Both the position numbers and the translations under genes were made by a program. A stretch of DNA of 43,001 nt from Jannaschia donghaensis (GTDB lineage: Bacteria > Pseudomonadota > Alphaproteobacteria > Rhodobacterales > Rhodobacteraceae), in NCBI RefSeq assembly GCF_001403795.1, contig NZ_CXSU01000012.1:1008507-1051507 (forward strand), written 5' to 3'. Position 1 is the first letter of the stretch, and each line of letters starts with the position of its first letter. Positions 1-6,880 of this stretch are shown piece by piece. Below the pieces are notes generated by a model. The model was not told the DNA's origin. It saw only the letters and a list, made by a program, of their open reading frames with translations, and did not search any database.

Positions 1-101
1 AACACCGGCAGGACTGGACGCTCCGCATCGACCGCCCAGTCCAGGGCCGGATTGTCGGTGAGGCGCAGATCCCGTCGCAGCCAATATATGATAGGTTTCA
101 T
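1..101 (-). CDS. phr: DNA photolyase, N-terminal fragment (cut by window edge)
   Basis: Only the first 33 codons are inside the window. They read out the N-terminal strand of the cryptochrome/photolyase family: a hydrophobic start, then WLRRDLRLTDNPAL at residues 7-20, the signature of the alpha/beta antenna-binding domain. Photolyases use light and FADH- to split pyrimidine dimers. The start at 101 is chosen because GGAGGG lies just upstream at a good distance; an in-frame ATG 12 bases earlier (113) contains that ribosome-binding site and is less likely. The gene lies downstream of acuI on the same strand, but a strong hairpin (182-207) separates them, so it is probably a separate unit. The subfamily (CPD photolyase, cryptochrome) cannot be told from this piece, though the motif is that of ordinary photolyases. 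Confidence 0.85.
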   Translation of the reverse strand, partial: MKPIIYWLRRDLRLTDNPALDWAVDAERPVLPV

Positions 102-181
102 CGCGCCCTCCATCTTGCGACGTTCAGATAGCCCGTCGCCCGGGCAGGCAAGACCCATCTTCTTCTGGCCGGAAATACCCC

Positions 182-207
182 GGGGTCCGGGGCAGAGCCC
201 CGGCCCC
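182..207. terminator. GC-rich hairpin between acuI and phr, terminator-like intergenic repeat
   Basis: GGGG, a T bulge, CCGGGGC, loop AGA, GCCCCGG, CCCC form an 11-bp stem with one bulge directly after the acuI stop codon. Read on the minus strand the stem is followed by a short T-rich stretch (GGTATTTCC), which fits a terminator for acuI. From memory, near-identical CCGGGGCAGAGCCCCGG modules followed by GTATTTCCGGCC and AGAAGAAG are frequent between genes in Rhodobacteraceae, so this is probably a dispersed repeat serving as terminator. No second copy was seen in this window. Confidence 0.55.
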
Positions 208-212
208 TTCGA

Positions 213-1196
213 TCAGGCGTTCAAGTCGACGACGACGCGTCCGCGCACCTGACCTTTCAGGATGTCCGCGCCCAGCTTGGGCAGGTCCGACAGCGTGGCG
301 GGCACGACCATCGACTCCAACTTGTCCATCGGCAGCACTTCGGCCAGTCGCGTCCAGGCGCGCACGCGGTTGTCGTAGGGTTGCATGACGCTGTCGATGC
401 CCAGCAGGTTCACGCCGCGCAGCAGGAACGGGATGACCGTCGCGGGCAGGTTCGCCCCCCCGGCTAGGCCCACGGCAGCAACGGACGCCCCGTATTCCAT
501 CTGACCCAGCACACGTGCCAGCATCGCGCCGCCCACGGCATCGACGCAACCGCCCCAGGTCTCGCCCTCCAACGGGCGCTTGACGGTCTCGTTGATATCC
601 TCGCGCGCGACGATCTGGCTGGCACCCAGCGATTTGAGGTAATCCGCCTGTTCCGGGCGCCCCGTCACGGCCGCGACATGGTGGCCCATCGCCGACAGGA
701 TCGCGACGGCGACCGATCCGACGCCGCCCGCCGCCCCCGTCACCAAGACGGGACCGCCCTTGATGCCATGATCCTCCAACGCCTGAACGGCCAGCATCGC
801 GGTGAACCCCGCCGTTCCCACGGCCATCGCCTGTCGCGTGTCCAGACCCTTGGGCAACGGCACCAGCCAGTCGGCCTTCACCCGCGCCTTCTGGGAATAG
901 CCGCCCCAATGCGCTTCGCCCACGCGCCAGCCCGTCAGGACGACCTTGTCGCCGGGGGCATATCGGTCGTCGTCCGACGACTCCACCGTGCCCGCGAAAT
1001 CGATGCCCGGAATGTGTGGATAATTCCGCACCAGACCGCCGCCCGGCCCGATGCAGAGCCCGTCCTTGTAGTTGACGGTGGAGTATTCGACCGCGACCGT
1101 CACCTCGGCCTGCGGCAGGTCGTCCAGCGTCAGGTCCTTGACGGACGCCTGCGTGCCATCGTCGGTCTTGTCGACCACCAGTGCCTTGAACGTCAT
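213..1196 (-). CDS. acuI: Acryloyl-CoA reductase (NADPH), MDR family
   Basis: A 327-residue zinc-independent medium-chain reductase of the YhdH/AcuI branch. N-terminal GroES-like domain about 1-125 with NYKDGL and the HIPGIDFAGTV segment; Rossmann domain with the nucleotide motif GAAGGVG in the segment VLVTGAAGGVGSVAV near 150-165; C-terminal RGRVVVDL ending typical of AcuI. The enzyme reduces toxic acryloyl-CoA to propionyl-CoA in the cytoplasm, both in DMSP lyase and 3-hydroxypropionate routes. It lies 13 bp after dmdA on the same strand, an arrangement known from Ruegeria pomeroyi, which makes the AcuI assignment firmer than for a lone YhdH homologue. The start has a strong GGAGG seven bases upstream. 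It is the last gene of the operon, with a hairpin after the stop. Confidence 0.93.
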   Translation of the reverse strand: MTFKALVVDKTDDGTQASVKDLTLDDLPQAEVTVAVEYSTVNYKDGLCIGPGGGLVRNYPHIPGIDFAGTVESSDDDRYAPGDKVVLTGWRVGEAHWGGYSQKARVKADWLVPLPKGLDTRQAMAVGTAGFTAMLAVQALEDHGIKGGPVLVTGAAGGVGSVAVAILSAMGHHVAAVTGRPEQADYLKSLGASQIVAREDINETVKRPLEGETWGGCVDAVGGAMLARVLGQMEYGASVAAVGLAGGANLPATVIPFLLRGVNLLGIDSVMQPYDNRVRAWTRLAEVLPMDKLESMVVPATLSDLPKLGADILKGQVRGRVVVDLNA

Positions 1197-1209
1197 ATCG
1201 TAACCTCCT

Positions 1210-2289
1210 CTATCTCCAGAATTTCTCTCGCAGGTGGGCCGCTTTCGGCCCGTCCTGCGTTTGAACGACCACGTCTTCCCCGGCCCCCCAGCGTCGGTCC
1301 ACCGATCCGATGGCGACGCCGCAGCCGAATTCCTGCGACCAGGCGGACGATGTGACGACGCCGATCCGCTCCTCGCCCAGCATGATCGGCCAGAGCCGGT
1401 CGCAGGTCGGAAGCGGGCCGGCCATCTCCACCGCCATCAGGCGGCGGTTCGACACATGCGCCTTCAGGGCCGGACCGCCGATGCAGTCATAGACCTGCAC
1501 GTATTTGTCCAGGCCCACCTCGAACGGCGTGTCGAGGTCGGTCATGTCGTTGCCGTAGCTGAGCATGCCGCCTTCTATCCGCTCGACCAGGTTCGGACAG
1601 CCCGCGCGCACGTCCAGATCGGCCCCCGCCGCGAACAATGCGTTCCAAAGCGGCATCGCATCCGCCTCCCGCTCGACATAGATCTCGAAGCCGCCCTGCT
1701 TGGAATAACCGGTCCGACTGATGATCATCTCGGTGCCGTTGAACGCGAAGCGGTCATGGCGGAAGAACTTCAGCTTGCGCACCTCCTCGCCGAAGACGCG
1801 CGCGGCCAATTCGTCCGACAAAGGCCCCTGGATCGCCAGCGGCTGCACGTCGGCCTCGAACACCTGAACGCCGTAGCCGCCCGCCTCGGCCATGCCCGCA
1901 ATCCACAGGCGCAATTCGCCGTCGGCCAGGCTGACCCACCATGTGTCGGGTCGTGGCTTGAGTGCCACGGGATCGTTCAGCATTCCGCCGTCATGATTGC
2001 AGATCGGCACATAGGCGCATTGGTTCGGTTGCAATTGCGACAGGTCGCGGGGCGTCAGCCGCTGCATCAGGGTGTCGGCGTCCGGCCCGGTGATTTCCAC
2101 CTGACGCTCCACCGCGACGTCCCAGACCTGCACCGCGCGCTTGAGATGCGCCGCGTCGACGTCGGTGCCCGCGAAACTCGCCGGCAACATCATGCGATTG
2201 TAGACGGTGTAGGCGGTGCATCCCGCCCGATCCACGGCATCGGTCCACCACGTGCGGCGGATGCGGTTCGAGCGGGCCAGCGCGGTCAT
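1210..2289 (-). CDS. dmdA: Dimethylsulfoniopropionate demethylase DmdA
   Basis: A 359-residue GcvT-fold protein. Landmarks match DmdA more than glycine-cleavage T protein: YTVYNRMMLP near the N-terminus, VQVWDVAVERQVEI, GGMLNDPVALK, SKQGGFEIYVE, LWNALFAAGADLDVRAGCPN, the LSYGNDMT segment and the C-terminal EKFWR (roseobacter DmdA ends EGFWR). It transfers a methyl group from DMSP to tetrahydrofolate, giving 5-methyl-THF and methylmercaptopropionate, in the cytoplasm. The reading frame is open far upstream, but the start at 2289 gives the normal family length and overlaps the DinB-like stop codon as ATGA, implying translational coupling. acuI follows. The call rests on recalled similarity over the whole length and on context; a paralogue of the wider DmdA-like aminomethyltransferase family is the main alternative. 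Confidence 0.9.
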   Translation of the reverse strand: MTALARSNRIRRTWWTDAVDRAGCTAYTVYNRMMLPASFAGTDVDAAHLKRAVQVWDVAVERQVEITGPDADTLMQRLTPRDLSQLQPNQCAYVPICNHDGGMLNDPVALKPRPDTWWVSLADGELRLWIAGMAEAGGYGVQVFEADVQPLAIQGPLSDELAARVFGEEVRKLKFFRHDRFAFNGTEMIISRTGYSKQGGFEIYVEREADAMPLWNALFAAGADLDVRAGCPNLVERIEGGMLSYGNDMTDLDTPFEVGLDKYVQVYDCIGGPALKAHVSNRRLMAVEMAGPLPTCDRLWPIMLGEERIGVVTSSAWSQEFGCGVAIGSVDRRWGAGEDVVVQTQDGPKAAHLREKFWR

Positions 2290-2786
2290 CCGAGCCCCGG
2301 CATGACGAAAAGGTCGGTCACGCCGGTCGACAGGCCGGCGGAGGTCAGCATCTGATGCATCTGTCCTCGATGATGGGTTTGGTGGTTGAAGTAATGGGCA
2401 AAAAGCACAGCGCGCGGCCGCGAAACCTCGCGCCCGAGCATCGGGGAGTGCCACGTCAGATCGCCTTCGCAATCGTCCATGCCATCGGCCCAGACAAGGA
2501 TTTCAGCGTCGAGCACGGGGCGGCGGCTGCGCCATGTTGCCATATCCGGCACCCAGTCGGTCGAGCCGTCGATCCCGCCGCCATTCCGCGCGGCACCGAC
2601 AAATCGGGAAAGCCAGATTTCGTCGGCCCACATCACGTGTGACGCCGTCTTGCGGAACGATCCGAAAAAGCCGCCTCGATCCTGTTCCGCGGCGTCGTCG
2701 GTCATGCCCTGCGTGGCCTCGACCATCCACTCGTTCTGCCACGCATTATAGCGGGCCATGGTGCGCACCCAATCCGCCGCGATCAT
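2286..2786 (-). CDS. DinB-like four-helix metal-binding protein
   Basis: 166 residues, all-helical, with the DinB/YfiT pattern: an N-terminal MARYNAWQNEWM helix, a HVMWADEIWLSRF helix supplying the first histidine, and the C-terminal NHQTHHRGQMHQML helix with the paired histidines that bind a divalent metal. Relatives in other bacteria act as thiol-dependent transferases (bacillithiol, mycothiol) or are uncharacterised. The frame is open further upstream, but the ATG at 2786 is right for the family and lies 10 bp after the DUF1326 stop; its own stop overlaps the dmdA start. A thiol-linked role close to methylated sulfur chemistry is tempting, but that is inference only. Confidence 0.8.
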   Translation of the reverse strand: MIAADWVRTMARYNAWQNEWMVEATQGMTDDAAEQDRGGFFGSFRKTASHVMWADEIWLSRFVGAARNGGGIDGSTDWVPDMATWRSRRPVLDAEILVWADGMDDCEGDLTWHSPMLGREVSRPRAVLFAHYFNHQTHHRGQMHQMLTSAGLSTGVTDLFVMPGLG

Positions 2787-2796
2787 CGCCCTACCC

Positions 2797-3483
2797 TCAG
2801 CGCGCGACTTCGGGACCCGACCAGTCGATCTGGCAGATTTCGGCGCTGCGGCCGTCGAAGTCCCAGACGCGACCGAATGCGCGAACGCGGCCCTTGTTGG
2901 CCGTGGCCACTGTGATGTCACTGCCCATCCAGTATTCGGTGTTGGTGGCTACGATGTCTCGGTCCGGATCCTTGCCTTGGACCGGAACAACCTCGCCCTG
3001 GATCTTCTTGCCGACCATCAGGCGACGCGTCTTGCCCTCGGTCTCATAGGTGATGGCGGCGCGTTCGGCCCCCAGGAATTCGCTGACCAGCAGCTTGAAC
3101 AGACCGGTCGTCCCCTTGGCCCGCCCCGAGAAGATCTCGATCAGGGCGAGATAGGCGTTCTGATCGGCGCGGTCGTCGATGAAGGCCGCCGCCTTCCAAT
3201 TGCCCCGCGCCATCAGGCCCGGAATTTCCAGCAGCAGACCGACGTTCAGGCCCGACAGATCGGTGTCGCCGTAATGCCCGCTGTCGATGCGGATGCCCGA
3301 CCAGGCCTGGCAATAGCCTTCGGTCGGCGCGTGCTTGCCCAAGGACACGACGCAGGGGCAGAACACCGTGCAGTTGCAGTTCAGGATCAGCTCGCCCTTG
3401 ATCGCCCAAGGCGTCGTCCCGGCGGCCTGCGGGCGCGCGTCGGGGTGACGGTTGGACACGGCTGGCGCGGCAATCTTGGTCAT
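2797..3483 (-). CDS. DUF1326 domain protein
   Basis: 228 residues. After a short N-terminal leader rich in Ala, Pro and Arg comes the DUF1326 hallmark, a cysteine cluster in LNCNCTVFCPCVVS (about residues 34-47), then GYCQAW and a beta-rich body. The function of DUF1326 is unknown; the cysteines suggest metal binding or redox. These proteins are often encoded beside DUF2182 membrane proteins, as here: the upstream DUF2182 stop overlaps this start as ATGA. The much longer open frame covering 2797-3909 is an extension into the DUF2182 gene. There is no export signal, so the protein is probably cytoplasmic or associated with its membrane partner. Confidence 0.85.
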   Translation of the reverse strand: MTKIAAPAVSNRHPDARPQAAGTTPWAIKGELILNCNCTVFCPCVVSLGKHAPTEGYCQAWSGIRIDSGHYGDTDLSGLNVGLLLEIPGLMARGNWKAAAFIDDRADQNAYLALIEIFSGRAKGTTGLFKLLVSEFLGAERAAITYETEGKTRRLMVGKKIQGEVVPVQGKDPDRDIVATNTEYWMGSDITVATANKGRVRAFGRVWDFDGRSAEICQIDWSGPEVAR

Positions 3484-4181
3484 ATCGTTCCTCCGATCAT
3501 GTATCCCGCGCCAGCAATGCAGGCGAGGCCGATCGCGCCGGGCACAAGCGCCCCGCGCGAGAGTTTCTCTAGCGTCATCATGAGTGTGGCCAGCGCCATG
3601 AACCCAAGGCTCATCGCGCCGCCGATCAGGCCAAGCGCCATCAGCGCCCAGCAGCATCCAAGGCACGTCGCCCCCAGTCGCAGGCCCATGCGCCAAGGAC
3701 CGTCGTCCCAGTGCTGCATGAAGAACGTCAGTGGCTGGCGGCATTTCGACAGGCAAGCGTCCTTGAGCGCGCTGAACTGATACGCCCCCGCCGCCAGCAG
3801 CAGACCGGCGGCCAGCCAGACGCTGTCGGTGGACCCCAGGCCCAGCTGCACGGCGGCGGCGATCCCGGCGAAACCGATCCAGACGGTGACGTATCCGGCG
3901 ACCAGCCATGCCCCGCCGCCGGTGCCCTGGCTGTCCGCGATCTGGTCATGCGTGGCAAAGGCCGGAATGGCCGTGGGCAGCATCATCGCGGCCGACATGA
4001 TCAGCCACATGGCGACAGCACCGCCCGGCCCCACGGCCGCGACCGGCAGACGGCAAATGTCGCGCAGCGCGGTCGCCAGGGCGGCGTCGGTCGTCATCGC
4101 ATAGACCCCCATCCAGGCCGCGATCAGGCCGGAATAAAGGATCAGCCAATGCGGCGCGGCCATGCGGGACAGATGCTTCAT
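3480..4181 (-). CDS. DUF2182 integral membrane protein
   Basis: 233 residues with about six to seven hydrophobic helices, ordered as in DUF2182 (annotated in databases as predicted metal-binding membrane proteins): WLIMSAAMMLPTAIPAFATH in the middle, the conserved YQFSALKDACLSKCRQPLTF segment, and LGATCLGCCWALM with three cysteines. The start at 4181 has GGGAGG eight bases upstream; a longer frame from 4241 would run into the operator repeats and lacks a better site. It is the first gene of the minus-strand operon ending in dmdA-acuI and overlaps DUF1326 by ATGA. Its role in that operon is unknown; a metal- or redox-related membrane complex with DUF1326 is an inference from pairing alone. Confidence 0.85.
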   Translation of the reverse strand: MKHLSRMAAPHWLILYSGLIAAWMGVYAMTTDAALATALRDICRLPVAAVGPGGAVAMWLIMSAAMMLPTAIPAFATHDQIADSQGTGGGAWLVAGYVTVWIGFAGIAAAVQLGLGSTDSVWLAAGLLLAAGAYQFSALKDACLSKCRQPLTFFMQHWDDGPWRMGLRLGATCLGCCWALMALGLIGGAMSLGFMALATLMMTLEKLSRGALVPGAIGLACIAGAGYMIGGTI

Positions 4182-4228
4182 CAGCCAGCCCTCCCGTGCC
4201 GCTTGATGTGATGTGATTCCTGCGACAT

Positions 4229-4257
4229 AAATGTCAGACAATCAAATGTCAGACAAT
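4229..4257. promoter_or_regulatory. Tandem operator-like repeats between divergent dmdA operon and gntR
   Basis: The 14-mer AAATGTCAGACAAT occurs twice exactly, at 4229-4242 and 4244-4257, a 15-bp period. Each copy contains the palindrome TGTCAGACA, the size and symmetry expected for a FadR-subfamily GntR dimer. The repeats sit in the 89-bp spacer between the DUF2182 start (4181) and the gntR start (4271), 14 bp from the latter, so a bound protein would cover both promoters. On the minus strand TTGTCT, 17 bases, CATTTA could form a weak promoter overlapping the repeats. Binding by the neighbouring regulator is inferred, not shown. Confidence 0.65.
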
Positions 4258-4270
4258 TGGAAATCGCCCC

Positions 4271-4984
4271 ATGGCGGCCCGCCCCCCGCTCTCCACCGCC
4301 ATCGCCGACAGGATCGCCGCGCGCATCGCGGACGGGGACCTGATGGCCGGGGATCGGTTGCCGTCCGAAACGGATCTGGCCGAGCAGTTCGAGTGCTCCC
4401 GCGCGACCGTGCGCGAAGCATTGAAACGTCTGGCCGCCCGCAATCTGATCCGTACGGCGCGCGGGGCCTCGGGCGGGGCTTTTGTCGCCGATCTGACCTA
4501 TGCGGCCGCTTTGGATGCGCATGTCTCGACCTCCACGCTTTTGCTGTCGATGAATGCCGTCGATTTTCAGACCGCGGCCGAGGCGCGCTTCGCGCTGGAA
4601 CGGGCCTGCGCCGATCTGGCCGTCGCAAACCACCAACAGGCCGATCTGTCCCGATTGATGGCGGCGATCGACACCCTGGACGGACCGATCGACGATGCGG
4701 CGTTTTGCGCCGCCGATGTCGCGTTCCATCGCGCGCTGGTCGACGCGGGGCGCAATCCGGTCCTGTCGTATCAACTGGCCGGCGCGGTGGAGGCGATGCA
4801 GCCGCTGATGAACATGCTGACCTATGCCGACCGCGACCGGGCAACGATCCTGACGCTGTACCGGCGCATCGCCGATGCCCTGCGCGACCGCGACGCCGTC
4901 GCGATTCGCGCCATTCTGTCGGAATTGGAAGCATCCATGCTGATGCTGTTCCAGACCGGTCAGTCGCGCCGCAACGCCCGCTAG
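4271..4984 (+). CDS. GntR/FadR-family transcriptional regulator (FCD domain)
   Basis: 237 residues. Winged helix at about 5-75 with the GntR pattern: AARIADGDLMAGDRLPSE, then SRATVREALKRLAARNLI, then a GGAFV wing. The C-terminal FCD domain (about 85-230) contains EARFALERACADLA, FCAADVAFHRALVDAGRNPVL and late RIADALRDRD, giving the Asp/His metal and ligand positions of FCD proteins. Such regulators usually repress and are released by a small acid or CoA-linked ligand. It is divergent from the dmdA-acuI operon with two operator-like repeats in between, so control of both that operon and its own expression is likely. From memory, GntR regulators also neighbour dmdA in other roseobacters. No clear ribosome-binding site precedes the ATG, and the transcript leader would be very short. 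Confidence 0.88.
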   Translation: MAARPPLSTAIADRIAARIADGDLMAGDRLPSETDLAEQFECSRATVREALKRLAARNLIRTARGASGGAFVADLTYAAALDAHVSTSTLLLSMNAVDFQTAAEARFALERACADLAVANHQQADLSRLMAAIDTLDGPIDDAAFCAADVAFHRALVDAGRNPVLSYQLAGAVEAMQPLMNMLTYADRDRATILTLYRRIADALRDRDAVAIRAILSELEASMLMLFQTGQSRRNAR

Positions 4985-5038
4985 ACATTTCCCGAAATGA
5001 GCAGCAGGGTCCGGAAAAATCCAAACGGGAGACCTGCC

Positions 5039-6070
5039 ATGACCTTTCGCCTGACCCTTCTCGCCTCGACAGCCCTTGCCCTGCCGGCGGCGGCCCAGAC
5101 CCTGACGGTGTTCGATTACTCCGGGTTCGAGGATCCGGCCTTCCACGCCACCTACGTCGAAAAGCACGGGGCCAGCCCCGATTTCGCGTTTTTCGGCGAC
5201 GAGGAGGAGGCCTTCCAGAAGCTGTCTTCGGGCTATGACGAACCTGGTGTGACGCACATCTGCGCGGGCTCCGCCACGAAGTTCATCGAATCCGGCCTGA
5301 TCGAACCTTGGGACCTGAGCCGCATCGACAATTGGGACAACCTGAGCACGGATTTGACAGGCCAGGATGTCGCGTCGGACGGCGACGTCTATTTCATGCC
5401 CGTCGATTACGGCTCCACGGCCATCGCCTATAACACCGAAGAAGTCCCGGCCGAGGCGGTCGCGTCGCTCGACGTGTTCCTGAACCCCGAATACCAAGGT
5501 CGCATGTCTCTGCCCGACAATGTCGACGACGCCTATGCCCTGGCCTATCTGGCGACCGGCACGACCGATTGGTCCAACGCGACGGATGAGGAGTTCGAGG
5601 CCGCGAACGACTGGCTGCGTCAGGCGCACCAGAACCTGCGCACCTATTGGACCGACCCGGCCGAGCTGTCGCAGCTTTTGTCGTCGGGCGAAGTGCTGGT
5701 CAGCTGGGCCTGGAACGAAACCTTGCCGACCATGGTCGACGAAGGCTTCCCCATCGGTTTCCAGCGGGAGGCGACGGAAGGATCATCGCTGTGGCTGTGC
5801 GGCTACGTCAACATGGCCGACACCACGTCGGACGAAGATCTGGCTTATGATTTCCTGAACGCGATGCTGGACGAAAGCGCCACCGTCCCCCTGTTGGAGG
5901 CGGGCTACGGCCAGTCGAACGAAGCGGCCATGGTCGGTCAGGGCGAGGAGGCGCTGGTCGCGGCCGGTCTGGGCACGATCGACGCTCCGGTCCTGGCGCA
6001 GCTGCCGATGGACGGGCAGCTGCGGCAACGCCAGGCCGAAACGTTCGAGCGGATCAAGGCCGGCTTCTGA
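5039..6070 (+). CDS. Periplasmic solute-binding protein, PotD-like (ABC type), orphan
   Basis: 343 residues with a Sec signal peptide (FRLTLLASTALALPAAA, cleavage probably after AAA-Q). The mature protein resembles spermidine/putrescine-type binding proteins: LTVFDYSGFEDP at the start, VYFMPVDYGSTAIAYNTEEV, a WSNATDEEFEAA helix, and VSWAWNETLPTMVDEGFPI forming the second half of the ligand cleft. The frame is open upstream to 4997, but the ATG at 5039 follows GGGAG and starts the signal peptide. It lies 54 bp after gntR in the same direction, and no permease or ATPase gene is near. It may serve a transporter encoded elsewhere; the ligand could be a polyamine or another cation, and a DMSP-related compound is only a guess from context. 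Confidence 0.82.
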   Translation: MTFRLTLLASTALALPAAAQTLTVFDYSGFEDPAFHATYVEKHGASPDFAFFGDEEEAFQKLSSGYDEPGVTHICAGSATKFIESGLIEPWDLSRIDNWDNLSTDLTGQDVASDGDVYFMPVDYGSTAIAYNTEEVPAEAVASLDVFLNPEYQGRMSLPDNVDDAYALAYLATGTTDWSNATDEEFEAANDWLRQAHQNLRTYWTDPAELSQLLSSGEVLVSWAWNETLPTMVDEGFPIGFQREATEGSSLWLCGYVNMADTTSDEDLAYDFLNAMLDESATVPLLEAGYGQSNEAAMVGQGEEALVAAGLGTIDAPVLAQLPMDGQLRQRQAETFERIKAGF

Positions 6071-6094
6071 TCCTACACGACCCGAGGAAATACG

Positions 6095-6123
6095 CGGCCC
6101 CGTCGGAACACCCGGCGGGGCCG
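6095..6123 (+). terminator. Terminator-like hairpin after the solute-binding protein gene
   Basis: CGGCCCCG at 6095-6102 and CGGGGCCG at 6116-6123 form a perfect 8-bp stem around a 13-base loop, 25 bp after the stop codon. Only a short T tract (GTTT) follows, so it is either a weak intrinsic terminator or an RNA 3'-end stabiliser. Confidence 0.5.
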
Positions 6124-6161
6124 TCGCGTTTGCGCAGGATACGCAACGCCGGAGCTTGCCC

Positions 6162-6524
6162 ATGATCGATATCATCAACATCCTGATGGCCCTTGCCACC
6201 ATCGCCTTCGGGGCCGCCGGCTGGCTGGCCCCCGACTGGACGATGAAGAAGGTCAGCCTGGCCGACACCGGCACGACCATGGGCAAGTCCGAGGTGCGGG
6301 CCGCGTCCGGCGCGTTGTTCGTTGTCGCCGGTCTGGGCGCGATCCTGCTGGGCGGGCCGATCGCCTATGTCATGCTGGGCTGCATCTGGCTGGGTGGGGC
6401 TTTGGGTCGGGCCACGTCGCTGGTGCTGGATGGCACGACGACGCGCAAATGGGGCTTCTTCGGCACCGAAATCGTCTTCGGCATCTTGCTGATCTGGATG
6501 AATATGGCTGTCGCGGCGGCTTGA
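6162..6524 (+). CDS. DUF4345 small membrane protein
   Basis: 120 residues with four predicted membrane helices. It follows the DUF4345 pattern: a first helix with ALATIAFGAAGWLAPDW, then GKSEVRAASGALFVVAGLGA, a LGCIWLGGALGRATSLVLDG segment and a last helix FFGTEIVFGILLIWM. The family has no known function. The ATG at 6162 follows GGAG at a normal distance; a TTG six bases upstream is a less likely start. The stop codon overlaps the proposed -35 box of the tmRNA gene, so read-through of this gene could also feed ssrA. Confidence 0.8.
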   Translation: MIDIINILMALATIAFGAAGWLAPDWTMKKVSLADTGTTMGKSEVRAASGALFVVAGLGAILLGGPIAYVMLGCIWLGGALGRATSLVLDGTTTRKWGFFGTEIVFGILLIWMNMAVAAA

Positions 6525-6549
6525 ATTCCGCTGCGTGTCCGACTATCTG
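6521..6549 (+). promoter_or_regulatory. Putative sigma70-type promoter of ssrA
   Basis: TTGAAT at 6521-6526 and TATCTG at 6544-6549 are separated by 17 bases. The -35 box overlaps the DUF4345 stop codon. A start about seven bases downstream (near 6556) would give an acceptor-piece RNA of roughly 80 nt ending with the encoded CCA at 6636, the size expected for alphaproteobacterial tmRNA. Agreement with consensus is partial (4/6 and 3/6). Confidence 0.4.
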
Positions 6550-6555
6550 ATGTGT

Positions 6556-6880
6556 GTTCGCTTCGGCGGACTATGGCAATAAACGCGCTCGTAATACGCG
6601 GATCGGACCCGGGGGCGGTACCCGGCGACTCCACCAAACATCCGTATTGGCGGATCATGGGGTCGAAATAGGATCGACGGACGTCTAAAGGGGTAATGCT
6701 TTTGCTCGGTGAGTTACCACCGTTATCGGTACAAGATGTACAGTTGCCAATAACAACAGTGCTCCGGTCGCCGTCGCAGCGTAAGCTGCGTCGAGATCGA
6801 AACTTAAGTCCTTGCGCCTAGCAGTGTAAGGCGGGGTTCGCAGGCACCTGGCAACAGAAGCCTGCACTTTCCCCAATTCG
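6556..6880 (+). ncRNA. ssrA: tmRNA, two-piece circularly permuted form
   Basis: The acceptor piece comes first and ends at 6636 with CCA. Its T arm is CCGGG (6609-6613), loop GGCGGTA, CCCGG (6621-6625), followed directly by CGACTCC (6626-6632), A, CCA. After a 22-base intervening segment the coding piece begins GGGGTCG (6659-6665), which pairs over 7 bp (one G-U) with CGACTCC to make the alanine-type acceptor stem, followed by the family's GGATCGACGG element at 6671. A tag reading frame GCC...TAA lies at 6746-6784, followed by structured sequence and a GCAGGC/GCCTGC hairpin. This is the permuted gene order of alphaproteobacteria, processed into two RNAs. It rescues stalled ribosomes. The 5' and 3' limits are estimates; the 3' end is near 6865-6880. 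sspB, which handles the tagged products, follows. Confidence 0.93.
6746..6784 (+). other. tmRNA proteolysis-tag reading frame
   Basis: Resume codon GCC at 6746 opens a frame encoding ANNNSAPVAVAA then TAA (6782-6784). With the alanine carried by the charged tmRNA the appended tag would be 13 residues. The AVAA end is the usual ClpX recognition element, and the Asn-rich start with a SAPVAV core resembles tags I recall from other Rhodobacterales. Confidence 0.9.

Noticed and set aside
4231-5238. Long plus-strand frame across the operator and gntR, starting with a repeated MSDN motif
   Set aside because: The repeated residues are only the operator repeats translated; downstream it is out of phase with the clear GntR protein and has no conserved features.
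6609-6636. A tRNA gene suggested by the T arm and CCA end
   Set aside because: The matching 5' half lies downstream at 6659 with a tag frame, so this is the acceptor piece of a permuted tmRNA; no anticodon arm precedes it.
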